The notes below the pieces were generated by a model, which worked only from the letters and a program-made list of their open reading frames with translations, ran no database searches and was not told the DNA's origin. A stretch of DNA of 64,000 nucleotides, taken from positions 62,001 to 126,000 of the forward strand of contig JACKII010000003.1 of NCBI GenBank assembly GCA_020638555.1. Reading direction: 5' to 3'. Positions 24,723 to 33,583 of the stretch are shown here, in pieces. The first letter of the stretch is position 1. Every line of letters starts with the position of its first letter. The DNA is from Alphaproteobacteria bacterium (GTDB lineage: Bacteria > Pseudomonadota > Alphaproteobacteria > Bin95). A program made the position numbers and the translations under genes.

Positions 24723-25751
24723 TCAGAGCGATGCCCGCACCAGCGCCGCGCCGTCAGCCAGCGCTTTCAGCTTGGCAAAGGCCAGGCCGCGGGGCAGATA
24801 TTTCATGCCGCAATCCGGGGCCCCGATCAGGCGGTCCGCGTCGATATGGCGGAGGGCGCCGCGCAGGCGGTCCGCCACCACCTCCGCCGTTTCCGCCACC
24901 GGATCGGCAAGGTCGATGACGCCATAGATCACCTTCTTGTCCGGCAGGCTGCGCAGGGTCTCCGGGTCCAGGTGCGGCTGGGCGGCCTCGATCGAGATCG
25001 CATCCGCCCGGCAGGCGTTCAACTGCGGCAGATAGGAATAGCCGGACGGCTTGCCGCTGACGACATAGGCATAGCCGAAGCAAAGATGCACCGCCGTTGG
25101 CCCGGCAATCCCCTCCAGCGCCCGGTCGATGGCGGCGACGCCCCAGCGGTCCGCCTCCTGCGGATTGGCCTGCATGTAGGGCTCGTCGATCTGGATCCAG
25201 TCGGCACCGGCGGCCTTGAGGGTCTTGATCTCCTCGTTCACCGCGGCCGCATAGGCCATGATCAGGGCTTCCTGGTCGTTGTAGTGCTCGTCCAGCGCCA
25301 GCTTGGCCATGGTGAAGCCGCCGGGGATGGTCACCTTGATCGGCCGGTCGGTCTGGGCGCGCAGAAAGGCCACTTCCTCCGCATGCACCGAGCGTGTGAG
25401 CCGGATCGGCCCGACAACGCGCGGCACCTGGGTCGGCTTGCCGTTGCGGGCCCGCACCGTGCCGGGATTGTCGATGTCGACGCCGTCGAGCGCGGTGGCG
25501 AAGGCGTTGAAATAGCTCTCGCGCCGCACCTCGCCATCGGTGATGACGTCGATGCCGGCGCGCTCCTGGTCGTGCACGGCGGTCAGGACCGCATCGTTCT
25601 GGGCCTCGTCCAGCGCCTCGCCCCCCATGCGCCAGACCTGGCGCATGCGCACCCGCGGCGGGCCGCTGCCCATCAGCACGTCGCGGTTGATCAGCCAGCC
25701 CGGCTGCGGATAGCTGCCGACCAGCATGGTGGGAATGAGGGGAAGCGCCAT
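24723..25751 (-). CDS. MetE C-terminal-like cobalamin-independent methionine synthase family protein
   Basis: A 342-residue single-domain homologue of the MetE catalytic barrel (full MetE is about 750). It starts with LIPTMLVGSYPQPGWL and has ITDGEVRRESYF, the GADWIQIDEPYM Zn/substrate segment, VHLCFGYAY and a late GAPDCGMKYLPR, where the metal-ligand Cys is expected. Such stand-alone proteins may transfer methyl groups from donors other than folate. The ATG at 25751 opens the conserved start. Confidence 0.85.
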   Translation of the reverse strand: MALPLIPTMLVGSYPQPGWLINRDVLMGSGPPRVRMRQVWRMGGEALDEAQNDAVLTAVHDQERAGIDVITDGEVRRESYFNAFATALDGVDIDNPGTVRARNGKPTQVPRVVGPIRLTRSVHAEEVAFLRAQTDRPIKVTIPGGFTMAKLALDEHYNDQEALIMAYAAAVNEEIKTLKAAGADWIQIDEPYMQANPQEADRWGVAAIDRALEGIAGPTAVHLCFGYAYVVSGKPSGYSYLPQLNACRADAISIEAAQPHLDPETLRSLPDKKVIYGVIDLADPVAETAEVVADRLRGALRHIDADRLIGAPDCGMKYLPRGLAFAKLKALADGAALVRASL

Positions 25752-25882
25752 GGTGCGGACCTGCGATTTTCTGGACGGAAGGGCTCGGCGACACTGTAGG
25801 CCGAAGCCGCGAGAGCCGCTAGACTGAGGACAAACGGCATCCGGGCATGCGGCCCCGGACGGCTGCAAGGAGGACCCGACCC

Positions 25883-26734
25883 ATGCGGATCGAGCAAGCG
25901 AGCCCCGGCTGCGGCGCCATCGTCACCGGCGTCGACGTCTGCACCCTGAGCGAGGCCGAGTGGCAAGCGATCTACCGGGCCTGGCTCGACGCCGGCGTCA
26001 TCTGCATTCGCGGCCAGGACCTGACCATCCCGCAATTCCTGGCGCACGGCCGGCGCTTCGGCCAGGTGTTTCCGCATCTGGTGCGGAAATCGCGCCACGC
26101 GGAGCATCCGGAACTGACGGTGATGGGCATCGGCACCCGCAATGCCGACGGCTCGGTGAACCAGTCGGTCTACAACCGCGGCGGCAGCTGGCACACGGAC
26201 GGGCCGTGGGACCCGAAGGGCTGCAAGGCGACCCAGCTTTACGGATTGGAAATCCCGTCCCATGGTGGCGACACGCTGTTCGCCAACATGACCATGGCCT
26301 ATGCCGCCCTGCCGGCCAGCCTGAAAGCGCGGATTGAGGGGCTGGAGGCGGACTATGTCTATGGCGGCGCCGCGCGGCGCGGCAACGACCTGCTGGAGCC
26401 GGAGGACCGCGACCTGCCGCCGGTGCGGCACAAGCTGGTGCGGACGCATCCGGAAACCGGCCGCAAGTCGCTCTATTTCAACCCGACCCACCTGCTGCGC
26501 ATTGTCGGCCTGCCGGATGGCGAGGCGAACGCCCTGTTCGAGGATCTCCAGGCGCACCAGATCGCGCCCGGCGCCGAATACCGCCACCAATGGCAGGCGG
26601 GCGACCTGGTGACCTGGGACAATCGCTGCCTGCTGCACATGGCCGGCGGCGGCTATCCGATCGAGGAACGCCGCATCCATTGGCGCTGTACCATCGCCTC
26701 CGACGATGCCCGCGGCGAACTGGTGGCCGCCTGA
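25883..26734 (+). CDS. TauD/TfdA-family Fe(II)/2-oxoglutarate dioxygenase (first)
   Basis: A 283-residue dioxygenase with the iron facial triad visible as WHTDGPWD (H-x-D) and a distal His in CLLHMAGGGYP; the following EERRIHWRCTIA carries the 2-oxoglutarate-binding Arg. A clean AGGAGG lies before the ATG at 25883. It is divergent from the MetE-like gene and convergent with cysK. The substrate is unknown; taurine or aryloxyalkanoates should not be assumed. A second family member lies at 33584-34423. Confidence 0.88.
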   Translation: MRIEQASPGCGAIVTGVDVCTLSEAEWQAIYRAWLDAGVICIRGQDLTIPQFLAHGRRFGQVFPHLVRKSRHAEHPELTVMGIGTRNADGSVNQSVYNRGGSWHTDGPWDPKGCKATQLYGLEIPSHGGDTLFANMTMAYAALPASLKARIEGLEADYVYGGAARRGNDLLEPEDRDLPPVRHKLVRTHPETGRKSLYFNPTHLLRIVGLPDGEANALFEDLQAHQIAPGAEYRHQWQAGDLVTWDNRCLLHMAGGGYPIEERRIHWRCTIASDDARGELVAA

Positions 26735-26748
26735 AGCAAGCCCCGTGC

Positions 26749-26850
26749 GCTTTCCCGGACGACCGCGAGGGCGATCCGGGACCTCCGGCCAGCGCATGGC
26801 CGCAACGGATAGAGGCCCCGGCTGTCGCCTCCGGCGACGCCGGGGAAGCT
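26749..26850. repeat. family C palindromic repeat, convergent spacer
   Basis: Left arm GCTTTCCCGGAC and right arm GCCGGGGAAGC; ATCCGGGACCTCCGGCC matches the other family C copies. It lies between the 3' ends of the dioxygenase and cysK genes. Confidence 0.75.
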
Positions 26851-26866
26851 CGAAGGGGAGCCCGTC

Positions 26867-27865
26867 CTAAAGCCAGGCGGGAACCGGCAGGCCCTTGCTT
26901 TCCAGGAAGGCGCGGTTGAACATTTTCGACTGGTATTTGGCCGCGCCGTCGCAGAGCATGGTGACGATCACATGCCCCGGCCCCAGGTCGCGGGCCATGC
27001 GGATCGCGCCGGCGACGTTGACGCCGGAGGACGAACCGAGCGCCAGCCCCTCCTCGGCCAGCAGATCGAAGGCGCATTGCAGCGATTCCGCGTCGGGGAT
27101 CCGGTAGGGCCGGTCGATCGAGAGCCCTTCCAGGTTGGCGGTGATGCGGCCCTGGCCGATGCCCTCGGTGATCGAGGACCCTTCGGATTTCAGCGTGCCG
27201 TTCTTGTAGTACTCATAAAGCGCGGCGCCCGGCGGATCGGCGAGGCCGATCTGCACGCCCGCCTTCTGCTCGCGCAGGTATTGTGCCGTGCCGGCGAGCG
27301 TACCGCCGGAGCCGACGGCGCAGATAAAGCCGTCCACCCTGCCCTCGGTCTGGCGCCAGATCTCCGGGCCGGTGGTCTCGTAATGGCCCTGGCGGTTGGC
27401 GACATTGTCGAACTGGTTCGCCCAGATCGCGCCGGCGGCATTCTCCGCCGCGATCTCGTCCGCCAGCCGGCCGGAGTATTTCACGTAATTGTTGGGGTCG
27501 CGATAGGGCACCGCCGGCACCTCGCGCAGGTCGGCGCCGCAAAGGCGCAGCATGTCCTTCTTTTCCTGGGTCTGCGTCTCGGGAATGACGATGACGGTCT
27601 TGTAGCCGAGCGCGTTGCCGACCAGGGCGAGGCCGATGCCGGTATTGCCGGCCGTGCCCTCGACAATGGTGCCGCCGGGGCGGAGCAGGCCCTTGGCTTC
27701 CGCATCGCGGACGATGGCCAGAGCCGCCCGGTCCTTGACCGAGCCGCCGGGGTTCATGAACTCCGCCTTGCCCAGGATCTCGCACCCGGTCGCATCCGAC
27801 GCCCGGTTGAGGCGGATCAAAGGGGTGTTGCCAATACTGTCGACAAAGCCGCTGCGGACGTCCAT
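26867..27865 (-). CDS. cysK: cysteine synthase A (O-acetylserine sulfhydrylase)
   Basis: PLP enzyme making cysteine from O-acetylserine and sulfide. In 332 residues: IGNTPLIRLNRAS, the PLP-lysine region NPGGSVKDRAAL, the phosphate loop GTAGNTGIG, and ICAVGSGGTLAGTAQYL. The C-terminal SSSGVNVAGAIRMARDLGPGHVIVTMLCDGAAKYQSK is typical of this clade. It is divergent from a serine O-acetyltransferase, together giving the two-step cysteine pathway. Confidence 0.94.
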   Translation of the reverse strand: MDVRSGFVDSIGNTPLIRLNRASDATGCEILGKAEFMNPGGSVKDRAALAIVRDAEAKGLLRPGGTIVEGTAGNTGIGLALVGNALGYKTVIVIPETQTQEKKDMLRLCGADLREVPAVPYRDPNNYVKYSGRLADEIAAENAAGAIWANQFDNVANRQGHYETTGPEIWRQTEGRVDGFICAVGSGGTLAGTAQYLREQKAGVQIGLADPPGAALYEYYKNGTLKSEGSSITEGIGQGRITANLEGLSIDRPYRIPDAESLQCAFDLLAEEGLALGSSSGVNVAGAIRMARDLGPGHVIVTMLCDGAAKYQSKMFNRAFLESKGLPVPAWL

Positions 27866-27968
27866 CGGGGGTGCCTTCGTAATCTGAGCCGTTGGGAGCA
27901 AGAACCGCGAAGATAGTGCGGTTTTCCTTGCATCGCTTGCAAAAATGCTGTGTTTGCCGGGGACGCTA

Positions 27969-27987
27969 GCCGATCGGCGCGATCGGC
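27969..27987. promoter_or_regulatory. inverted repeat in the cysK-cysE divergent promoter region
   Basis: GCCGATCG-GCG-CGATCGGC: a perfect 8-bp inverted repeat directly followed by TACTATAGG (27992-28000), a plausible -10 toward cysE. The position suits an operator for a sulfur/cysteine regulator. The binding protein is unknown. Confidence 0.4.
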
Positions 27988-28025
27988 GCCATACTATAGG
28001 CCAACCTTTTCGGTGTGAGGCTGCC

Positions 28026-28730
28026 ATGTTGCGGGATCTCTGGTCGGAAATCGAAACCTACAAGGAGCGCGACCCCGCCTTGCGGTCGCGGCTCGACGTC
28101 ATCTTCAGCTATCCGGGATTTCACGCCCTGGTGTTCCACCGCGTCGCCAACAAGCTGTGGCGCAACGGCTGGTTCTTCTGGGGCCGGTTCATCTCGCATA
28201 TGGGCCGGGTGCTGAGCGGCATCGAGATTCACCCGGGCGCCACCATCGGCAAACGCCTGTTCATCGACCACGGCATGGGCGTCGTCATCGGCGAGACGGC
28301 CGAGGTCGGCGATGACGTGACGCTCTATCAGGGCGTGACCCTGGGCGGCACCTCGCTGAACAAGGGCAAGCGCCACCCGACGCTAGAAGACGGCGTCATC
28401 GTCGGCTCCGGCGCGCAGATCCTGGGGCCGTTCACCGTGCACAAGGGCGCCCGCGTCGGCGCCAACGCCGTCGTGCTGGGCGAGGTGCCGGCGGGCGTGA
28501 CCGTGGTCGGCATCCCGGCCCGCGTGGCCAAGGGCAAGGCCGACAACGAACAGCCCTTCGATGCCTATGGCGTCTCCGGCGGGGTCAAGGACCCGGTCGA
28601 GCGCCGGGTCGAGACCCTGCTGGCCGAGGTCGAGCGGCTGACCCAGCGGGTGGCCTTGCTGGAAGGCGAACTGGCCGCGCTCCGGCCGGAACAGCGCACC
28701 TCGCTGCATGTGATCTCCGGTAAGGAGTAA
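28026..28730 (+). CDS. cysE: serine O-acetyltransferase
   Basis: Acetyl-CoA:serine acetyltransferase of the short (EpsC-like) type, 234 residues. Helical N-terminus (RDPALRSRLDVIFSYPGFHALVFHR), then left-handed beta-helix hexapeptides with GIEIHPGATIGKRLFIDHGMGVVIGETAEVGD and YQGVTLGGTSLNKGKRHPTLED. A C-terminal coiled-coil-like tail (VERRVETLLAEVERLTQRVALLEGELAAL) is longer than usual. It is divergent from cysK. Confidence 0.94.
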   Translation: MLRDLWSEIETYKERDPALRSRLDVIFSYPGFHALVFHRVANKLWRNGWFFWGRFISHMGRVLSGIEIHPGATIGKRLFIDHGMGVVIGETAEVGDDVTLYQGVTLGGTSLNKGKRHPTLEDGVIVGSGAQILGPFTVHKGARVGANAVVLGEVPAGVTVVGIPARVAKGKADNEQPFDAYGVSGGVKDPVERRVETLLAEVERLTQRVALLEGELAALRPEQRTSLHVISGKE

Positions 28731-28739
28731 CGGCCGGGC

Positions 28740-30071
28740 GTGTTTTCACGGCTGGCAAATCTGGTCCGGGCGCGGGTATCCGCCACGCTGGGCGGCATTC
28801 GCTGGCTGCGGGGGTTCGTGACGGTTCCCGGCTCCATCAGCCTGATGGGAATCGCCCTGGCGATCGTCACCCGCTGGCTGGACTGGTTGTGGGTGCGGAC
28901 CTTTCCCGATTTCGGCCTGAATCTTTCGGCCCAGCACGGCGAACTCTCCACCCTGCTCACCACCATTGCCGGCTCCACCATGACGGCGTTGAGCCTGGTC
29001 TATTCCAGCGTGCTGGTGGTGTTCACGCTGGCCGCGGGCAATATCGGCCCGCGCCTGTTGCAGCGCTTCGCCGAGGATCGCACCAACCAGGTGGCGGTGG
29101 GCCTGCTGGGGGCGACCTTCCTCTATTGCGTGATCGCACTCTACAGCCATCCGAGCGACGCGCCCGGACAGATCACGATCGGCGTGGCGGTGCTGCTGGC
29201 GGCGACCTGCGTGGTCATGCTGCTGTTCTTCGTCAACTCGGCCGCGCGCAAGGTGACCGTCGACGAGGAAATCGGCCTGATCGGCGACGCGCTGGACGCG
29301 GAACTGAAACGCGCCATCGCCTGGAGCAATCCTCTCTCGCGCGCCGATCTCGCGCGGCCGGTCTGCGGCGATACGGTGATGACCGCGCGCCGGAGCGGCT
29401 ATGTGAACCGGATCGATTTCCGCGCGGTCGCCGCCCTTGCCAGGGACCATGAAGCCTTCGTCGATTTCGACATCGTCCCCGGCTCCTATGTGGTGCCGGG
29501 CCAGCGGATCGCCCTGGTGGTGGGCCCCCATTCGGAGCCGTTGATCGGCCATATTCACGGCCTGATCGTCTACGGCCCGTGCCGGACGACCACGGAGGAT
29601 TTGGCGTTTTCGATCACGCTGCTGGTGGAAATCGCCCTGCGCGCCCTCTCCCCCGGCGTCAACGACACCTTCACCGCCGTCGCCTGTGCCGACCGCCTCG
29701 CCTCGTCGCTGCTGTGGGTGCGCCGGGCGCGGCTCAATCTGGGCGTCTATACGGACCCGGCCGGCGGCGCGCGGGTGACCGCGCCGCACGCGACGGTCAG
29801 CGAGTTGATCGAGTCGGCCTTCACGCCGTTGCGCCGGGCGTCGGCCACCAACATGCTGATGTGTCGGAGCCTGGTCGACGCGCTCGCGACCCTGGGGCTG
29901 GGCGTCGGCCTGCCGGGCGAGGAGACGGTGCGGCGCGAGTTGCAACTGGTGCAGGCGGAATTCGAAGCCTCGACGGCGCTGGATCCCGACAAGGCCGTGA
30001 TCCGCGATCTGGTCGAGCGGGCGCTGCGGCACGAGGTCGGCCGCAAACCCCTGCCCGCCTGGGAGGGCTGA
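28740..30071 (+). CDS. DUF2254-type membrane protein
   Basis: A 443-residue protein with a GTG start, 9 nt after cysE. It has two or three N-terminal hydrophobic helices (about 35-50, 75-105, 120-165). The segment STMTALSLVYSSVLVVFTLAAGNIGPRLLQRF and the later LSPGVNDTFTAVACADRL are hallmarks of the DUF2254 family. Function is unknown. The soluble C-terminal 270 residues probably face the cytoplasm. Coupling to cysE by spacing suggests co-transcription but no functional link is known. Confidence 0.8.
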   Translation: MFSRLANLVRARVSATLGGIRWLRGFVTVPGSISLMGIALAIVTRWLDWLWVRTFPDFGLNLSAQHGELSTLLTTIAGSTMTALSLVYSSVLVVFTLAAGNIGPRLLQRFAEDRTNQVAVGLLGATFLYCVIALYSHPSDAPGQITIGVAVLLAATCVVMLLFFVNSAARKVTVDEEIGLIGDALDAELKRAIAWSNPLSRADLARPVCGDTVMTARRSGYVNRIDFRAVAALARDHEAFVDFDIVPGSYVVPGQRIALVVGPHSEPLIGHIHGLIVYGPCRTTTEDLAFSITLLVEIALRALSPGVNDTFTAVACADRLASSLLWVRRARLNLGVYTDPAGGARVTAPHATVSELIESAFTPLRRASATNMLMCRSLVDALATLGLGVGLPGEETVRRELQLVQAEFEASTALDPDKAVIRDLVERALRHEVGRKPLPAWEG

Positions 30072-30167
30072 GCGCCGCATCCGAGGACGTATTCGCCTAT
30101 GGCCCCGCCCGGCCGGCAGGGATAGATTGGGCGCCCCCGCACGAACGCGCACACGAAGGAACGCCCC

Positions 30168-32276
30168 ATGTCCGAAGACCTTGTCCGCCTGTCGAAACAG
30201 GGTGCCGTCGGCGTCATCACCGTCGACAACCCGCCGGTCAACGCCCTCTCCCCCGGCGTGCCGGAAGGCATTCTGAACGGCGTCCAGACCTTCAATGCCG
30301 ATGCCGCGGTCAAGGCCATCGTGCTGATCGGCGCGGGCGGCAAGTTCATCGCCGGCGCCGACATCCGCTTTTTCGGCAAGGCGCGCGCCAAGCTGCCGAT
30401 GCGGCCGCAGGACGCGCTGGAGCAGAGCGGCAAGCCCGTCGTGGCCGCCATTGCCGGCTTCGCGCTGGGCGGCGGCTATGAGATGGCGCTCGGCTGCCAC
30501 TATCGCGTGGCGCTGGCGAGCGCCCGGGTCGGCCTGCCAGAGATCACGCTCGGCCTGCTGCCGGGCGGCGGCGGCACGCAGCGGCTGCCGCGCCTGATCG
30601 GCCCGGCCAAGGCCCTGGACCTGGTGACCAGCGGCCGCCATGTGCCGGCGCCGGAAGCGCTGGAACTCGGCATGATCAACGCCGTGTTCCCGGCCAATGC
30701 CGACCTGCTGGCCGAGGCGGTGACGTATGCCGAGGGCGTGGCCGACACCCGGCCAATCCCGCGCATCCGCGACATGGGCGACAAGCTGGCGGAGGGCACG
30801 CCGGAATTGTTCGAGGCGAAGCGCAAGCAGATCGCGCGCCGCGCCCGCAACCAGGAAGCGCCCTATGCCAATATCGAGGCCATCGAGGTCGCCTGCAAGA
30901 CGGCCATCGACGAGGGGCTGGCCTGGGAAAGCGCCAAGCTGAAGCACCTGGAAAACACCGACGAAAGCCGGGCGCTGCGCTATGCCTTCTTCGCCGAGCG
31001 CGAGGCGCAGAAGCTGCCGGACGTGCCGAAGGGCACGCCCGTGAAGCCGATCAAGACCGCCGCGGTCATCGGCTGCGGCACCATGGGCGGCGGCATCGCC
31101 ATGAGCTTCGCCGATTTCGGCTTCCCGGTGAAGGTGCTGGAGACCAGCCAGGAGGCGCTCGACCGCGGCATGGCCAAGGTCAAGGCCAACTACGAGACCA
31201 GCGTCAAGCGCGGCTCGCTGGCCGCCGACGAGATGGAGCGCCGCTTCGCCCGCATCGAGCCGGTCACCGACTATGCCGCCATCGCCGACTGCGACGTGGT
31301 GATCGAGGCCGTGTTCGAGCAGATGGACGTGAAGCAGGCGGTGTTCAAGCAGCTCGACGCCACCATGAAAGAGGGCGCGCTGATCCTCTCCAACACGTCC
31401 GCGCTGGACATCGACCAGATCGCCGGCGTCACCAAACGGCCGCAGGACGTGGCCGGCGCGCACTTCTTCTCGCCCGCCAACGTGATGAAACTGCTGGAGG
31501 TGGTGAAGGGCAAGGAGTCGTCCGGCACGACCATCGCCTCGACCATGGCGCTGGGCAAGGCCATCGGCAAGGCGCCGGCGGCCACCGGCAATTGCGACGG
31601 CTTCCTCGCCAACCGCTCGCGCGCGCCCTTCAACAGCGAGATGGTGATCCTCTTGGAGGAAGGCTGCCTGCCGGAGCAGGTGGACAAGGTGATGGTCGAT
31701 TTCGGCTATCCGATGGGGCCGTTCGCGGTGGGCGACCTGGCCGGGCTCGACATCGGCTATGCCGGGCGCAAGCGCCGGGCCGAGGCCGACCCGAACTACC
31801 GCACCCTGCCGATTGCCGACAAGCTGGTGGAACTGGGCCATTACGGCCAGAAGACCGGCCAGGGCTGGTTCGTCTACCAGAAGGGCGACCGTACCCCGCA
31901 CCCGAACCCGCTGGTGCACGACCTGATCCAACAGCACATGAAGGAGCACGGCGTCGAGCCGCGCCAAATCTCCGACGACGAGATCCTGAAGCGGCTGCTG
32001 TTCTCCAGCGTCAACGAGGCCTGCAAGATCCTGGACGAGGGCATTTCCTACCGCGCCAGCGACGTCGACATCATGTGGCTCTATGGCTTCGGCTTCCCGC
32101 GCTATCGCGGCGGCCTGATGTTCTGGGCCGACCTGATCGGCGGCCCGCAGGAGGTCTACAACCAGATCGCCGCCTGGCACCAGCGCTATGGCGACCGCTG
32201 GGCGCCATCCGACTTCCTGCGCAAGCTGGCCGAGGCCGGCACCCCCTTCAAGGAGGCCAAGGGCGCGGCGGGCTGA
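30168..32276 (+). CDS. bifunctional enoyl-CoA hydratase / 3-hydroxyacyl-CoA dehydrogenase
   Basis: A beta-oxidation enzyme of 702 residues, FadB/FadJ-like but short. The N-terminal crotonase domain has GKFIAGADIRFFG (oxyanion hole), GGGYEMALGCHYRVA and GLPEITLGLLPGGGGTQRLPR with catalytic Glu125. The NAD-binding domain starts near residue 298 with AAVIGCGTMGGGIAMSFADFG. A C-terminal 3HCDH domain, partly duplicated, starts at GNCDGFLANRSRAPF. GAAGGA lies before the ATG. No thiolase partner is adjacent. It is followed by a terminator hairpin. Confidence 0.93.
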   Translation: MSEDLVRLSKQGAVGVITVDNPPVNALSPGVPEGILNGVQTFNADAAVKAIVLIGAGGKFIAGADIRFFGKARAKLPMRPQDALEQSGKPVVAAIAGFALGGGYEMALGCHYRVALASARVGLPEITLGLLPGGGGTQRLPRLIGPAKALDLVTSGRHVPAPEALELGMINAVFPANADLLAEAVTYAEGVADTRPIPRIRDMGDKLAEGTPELFEAKRKQIARRARNQEAPYANIEAIEVACKTAIDEGLAWESAKLKHLENTDESRALRYAFFAEREAQKLPDVPKGTPVKPIKTAAVIGCGTMGGGIAMSFADFGFPVKVLETSQEALDRGMAKVKANYETSVKRGSLAADEMERRFARIEPVTDYAAIADCDVVIEAVFEQMDVKQAVFKQLDATMKEGALILSNTSALDIDQIAGVTKRPQDVAGAHFFSPANVMKLLEVVKGKESSGTTIASTMALGKAIGKAPAATGNCDGFLANRSRAPFNSEMVILLEEGCLPEQVDKVMVDFGYPMGPFAVGDLAGLDIGYAGRKRRAEADPNYRTLPIADKLVELGHYGQKTGQGWFVYQKGDRTPHPNPLVHDLIQQHMKEHGVEPRQISDDEILKRLLFSSVNEACKILDEGISYRASDVDIMWLYGFGFPRYRGGLMFWADLIGGPQEVYNQIAAWHQRYGDRWAPSDFLRKLAEAGTPFKEAKGAAG

Positions 32277-32302
32277 GCCCCCTGCCCCGATGGACCCAAG
32301 CG

Positions 32303-32328
32303 AACGGGCACCGGCAACGGTGCCCGTT
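32303..32328 (+). terminator. Rho-independent terminator after the hydratase/dehydrogenase gene
   Basis: Perfect 10-bp stem AACGGGCACC / GGTGCCCGTT with a 6-nt loop, followed by TTGCGTTG, 26 nt beyond the stop. Confidence 0.75.
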
Positions 32329-32472
32329 TTGCGTTGGGGCGAATGCGGCGGACCGCTCCATTCGCCCCCAATAAAGCGGTGCTGGACTTATCATACCGAT
32401 GTACGATACGCTGGTATCAGAAAGTCGAAACCCGGTCCAGGGTTGGAAATTTCGAATCACTTGGAGGCAGAA

Positions 32473-33477
32473 ATGAGAATTATTCCACACTTTATCTGCA
32501 CCGGCGTTGCGATTACCCTGGCATGGTCTGCTCCGTTGCCCGCTTTAGCGACGAATATCGATCTGCAAAATGCCCAGATCGGCAATGCCGACATCCTGCA
32601 TCTCTGGTCGTTCGAAGGCGCGAGCAATGCCACCCGGCACCAGGACTCCGCCGGCAGCGCCGACCTGCACGCGGTCGCCGGTGAGGGCAATGTCGGCGGC
32701 GTTCCCGGCAATGTCGCCGATATCGGCTATGAGGCGGGCTTCAATGGCGGACAGGCCTATCGGCCGTCCTATGTCGATCCGGCCCAGTCGTCGACCGCCG
32801 GCGCCGCACTGGTCAGCAACACAGGGCTGTTCACCTCGCCGAACCGCTTCACCATCGAGGCGGTGGTGCGGGCCGACCAGAAGACGACAGGGTCGGCCGT
32901 GAACTACATCTTCCAGACCCGCCCGAACGCGGACCGCGGCTATTTCCTGGTCCAGGACGAGGCCGTGGGCGCCAGCCAGATCGGGTCGATCATCGGCAAC
33001 AATTTCAGCGATGGCGCGACGGCCGACACCTATCTGGGCGACGGCGTCTGGCTTTATGTGGCCGCCGCCATCGACCTGGTTACCACGCCGGGCCAGGCCA
33101 GCGCCGATATCTACTTCGCCAATCTCTCGACCGGCGACACCCTGCTGACCCAGGTCGCGAACGACCGGACCTGGAACACCGCGAACCCCAGCACTCTGGC
33201 GGGAACGCCCGGCATTTTCGGCATCGGCGCCTTCGCCATCGACCGCAACGGCGATGACATCGCCGAAGCCGCGCAGGAGTTCTTTCAGGGCGCCATCGAC
33301 AGTGTCGCGATCTATGACACGCTGCTGGACGGAACGGCGCTGCAAGGGAATCTGACCGCGCTGCTGGAACCCGCCGCACCGCCGGTCTCCGAAGCCGCGC
33401 CGCTGGCCCTGCTGGCAACGGGCGGTCTGGCTCTGGCCGGCCTCGCCCGGCGACGGCAGCGCCAGGACCCTATCTGA
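32473..33477 (+). CDS. exported LamG-like protein with PEP-CTERM-like C-terminal anchor
   Basis: A 334-residue protein with a Sec signal peptide (residues 1-26, ending PLPALA). A concanavalin/LamG-like jelly-roll domain follows (HLWSFEGASNATRHQDSAG, RFTIEAVVRADQ, GAIDSVAIYDTLLDGTALQGN, the last being the family's usual closing strand). The C-terminus reads SEAAPLALLATGGLALAG then LARRRQRQ: a short proline/glutamate motif, hydrophobic helix and Arg cluster, as in PEP-CTERM exosortase signals, but with SEAAP instead of PEP. A strong TTGGAGG precedes the ATG. The role at the cell surface is unknown. Confidence 0.75.
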   Translation: MRIIPHFICTGVAITLAWSAPLPALATNIDLQNAQIGNADILHLWSFEGASNATRHQDSAGSADLHAVAGEGNVGGVPGNVADIGYEAGFNGGQAYRPSYVDPAQSSTAGAALVSNTGLFTSPNRFTIEAVVRADQKTTGSAVNYIFQTRPNADRGYFLVQDEAVGASQIGSIIGNNFSDGATADTYLGDGVWLYVAAAIDLVTTPGQASADIYFANLSTGDTLLTQVANDRTWNTANPSTLAGTPGIFGIGAFAIDRNGDDIAEAAQEFFQGAIDSVAIYDTLLDGTALQGNLTALLEPAAPPVSEAAPLALLATGGLALAGLARRRQRQDPI

Positions 33478-33583
33478 CGTCCCATCCGGGCTTGTCGAAC
33501 CGGGGCGGGCGGCGTAGGGCTAGGGGCAAAGGGGCCGGCGAGGCGAACGCCGCCGGCCCGCCCGGACCCAGAGGTTGGAGCCC

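Noticed and set aside
25752..25882. SAM or cobalamin riboswitch upstream of the MetE-like gene
   Set aside because: No conserved aptamer blocks could be seen in the 131-nt gap.
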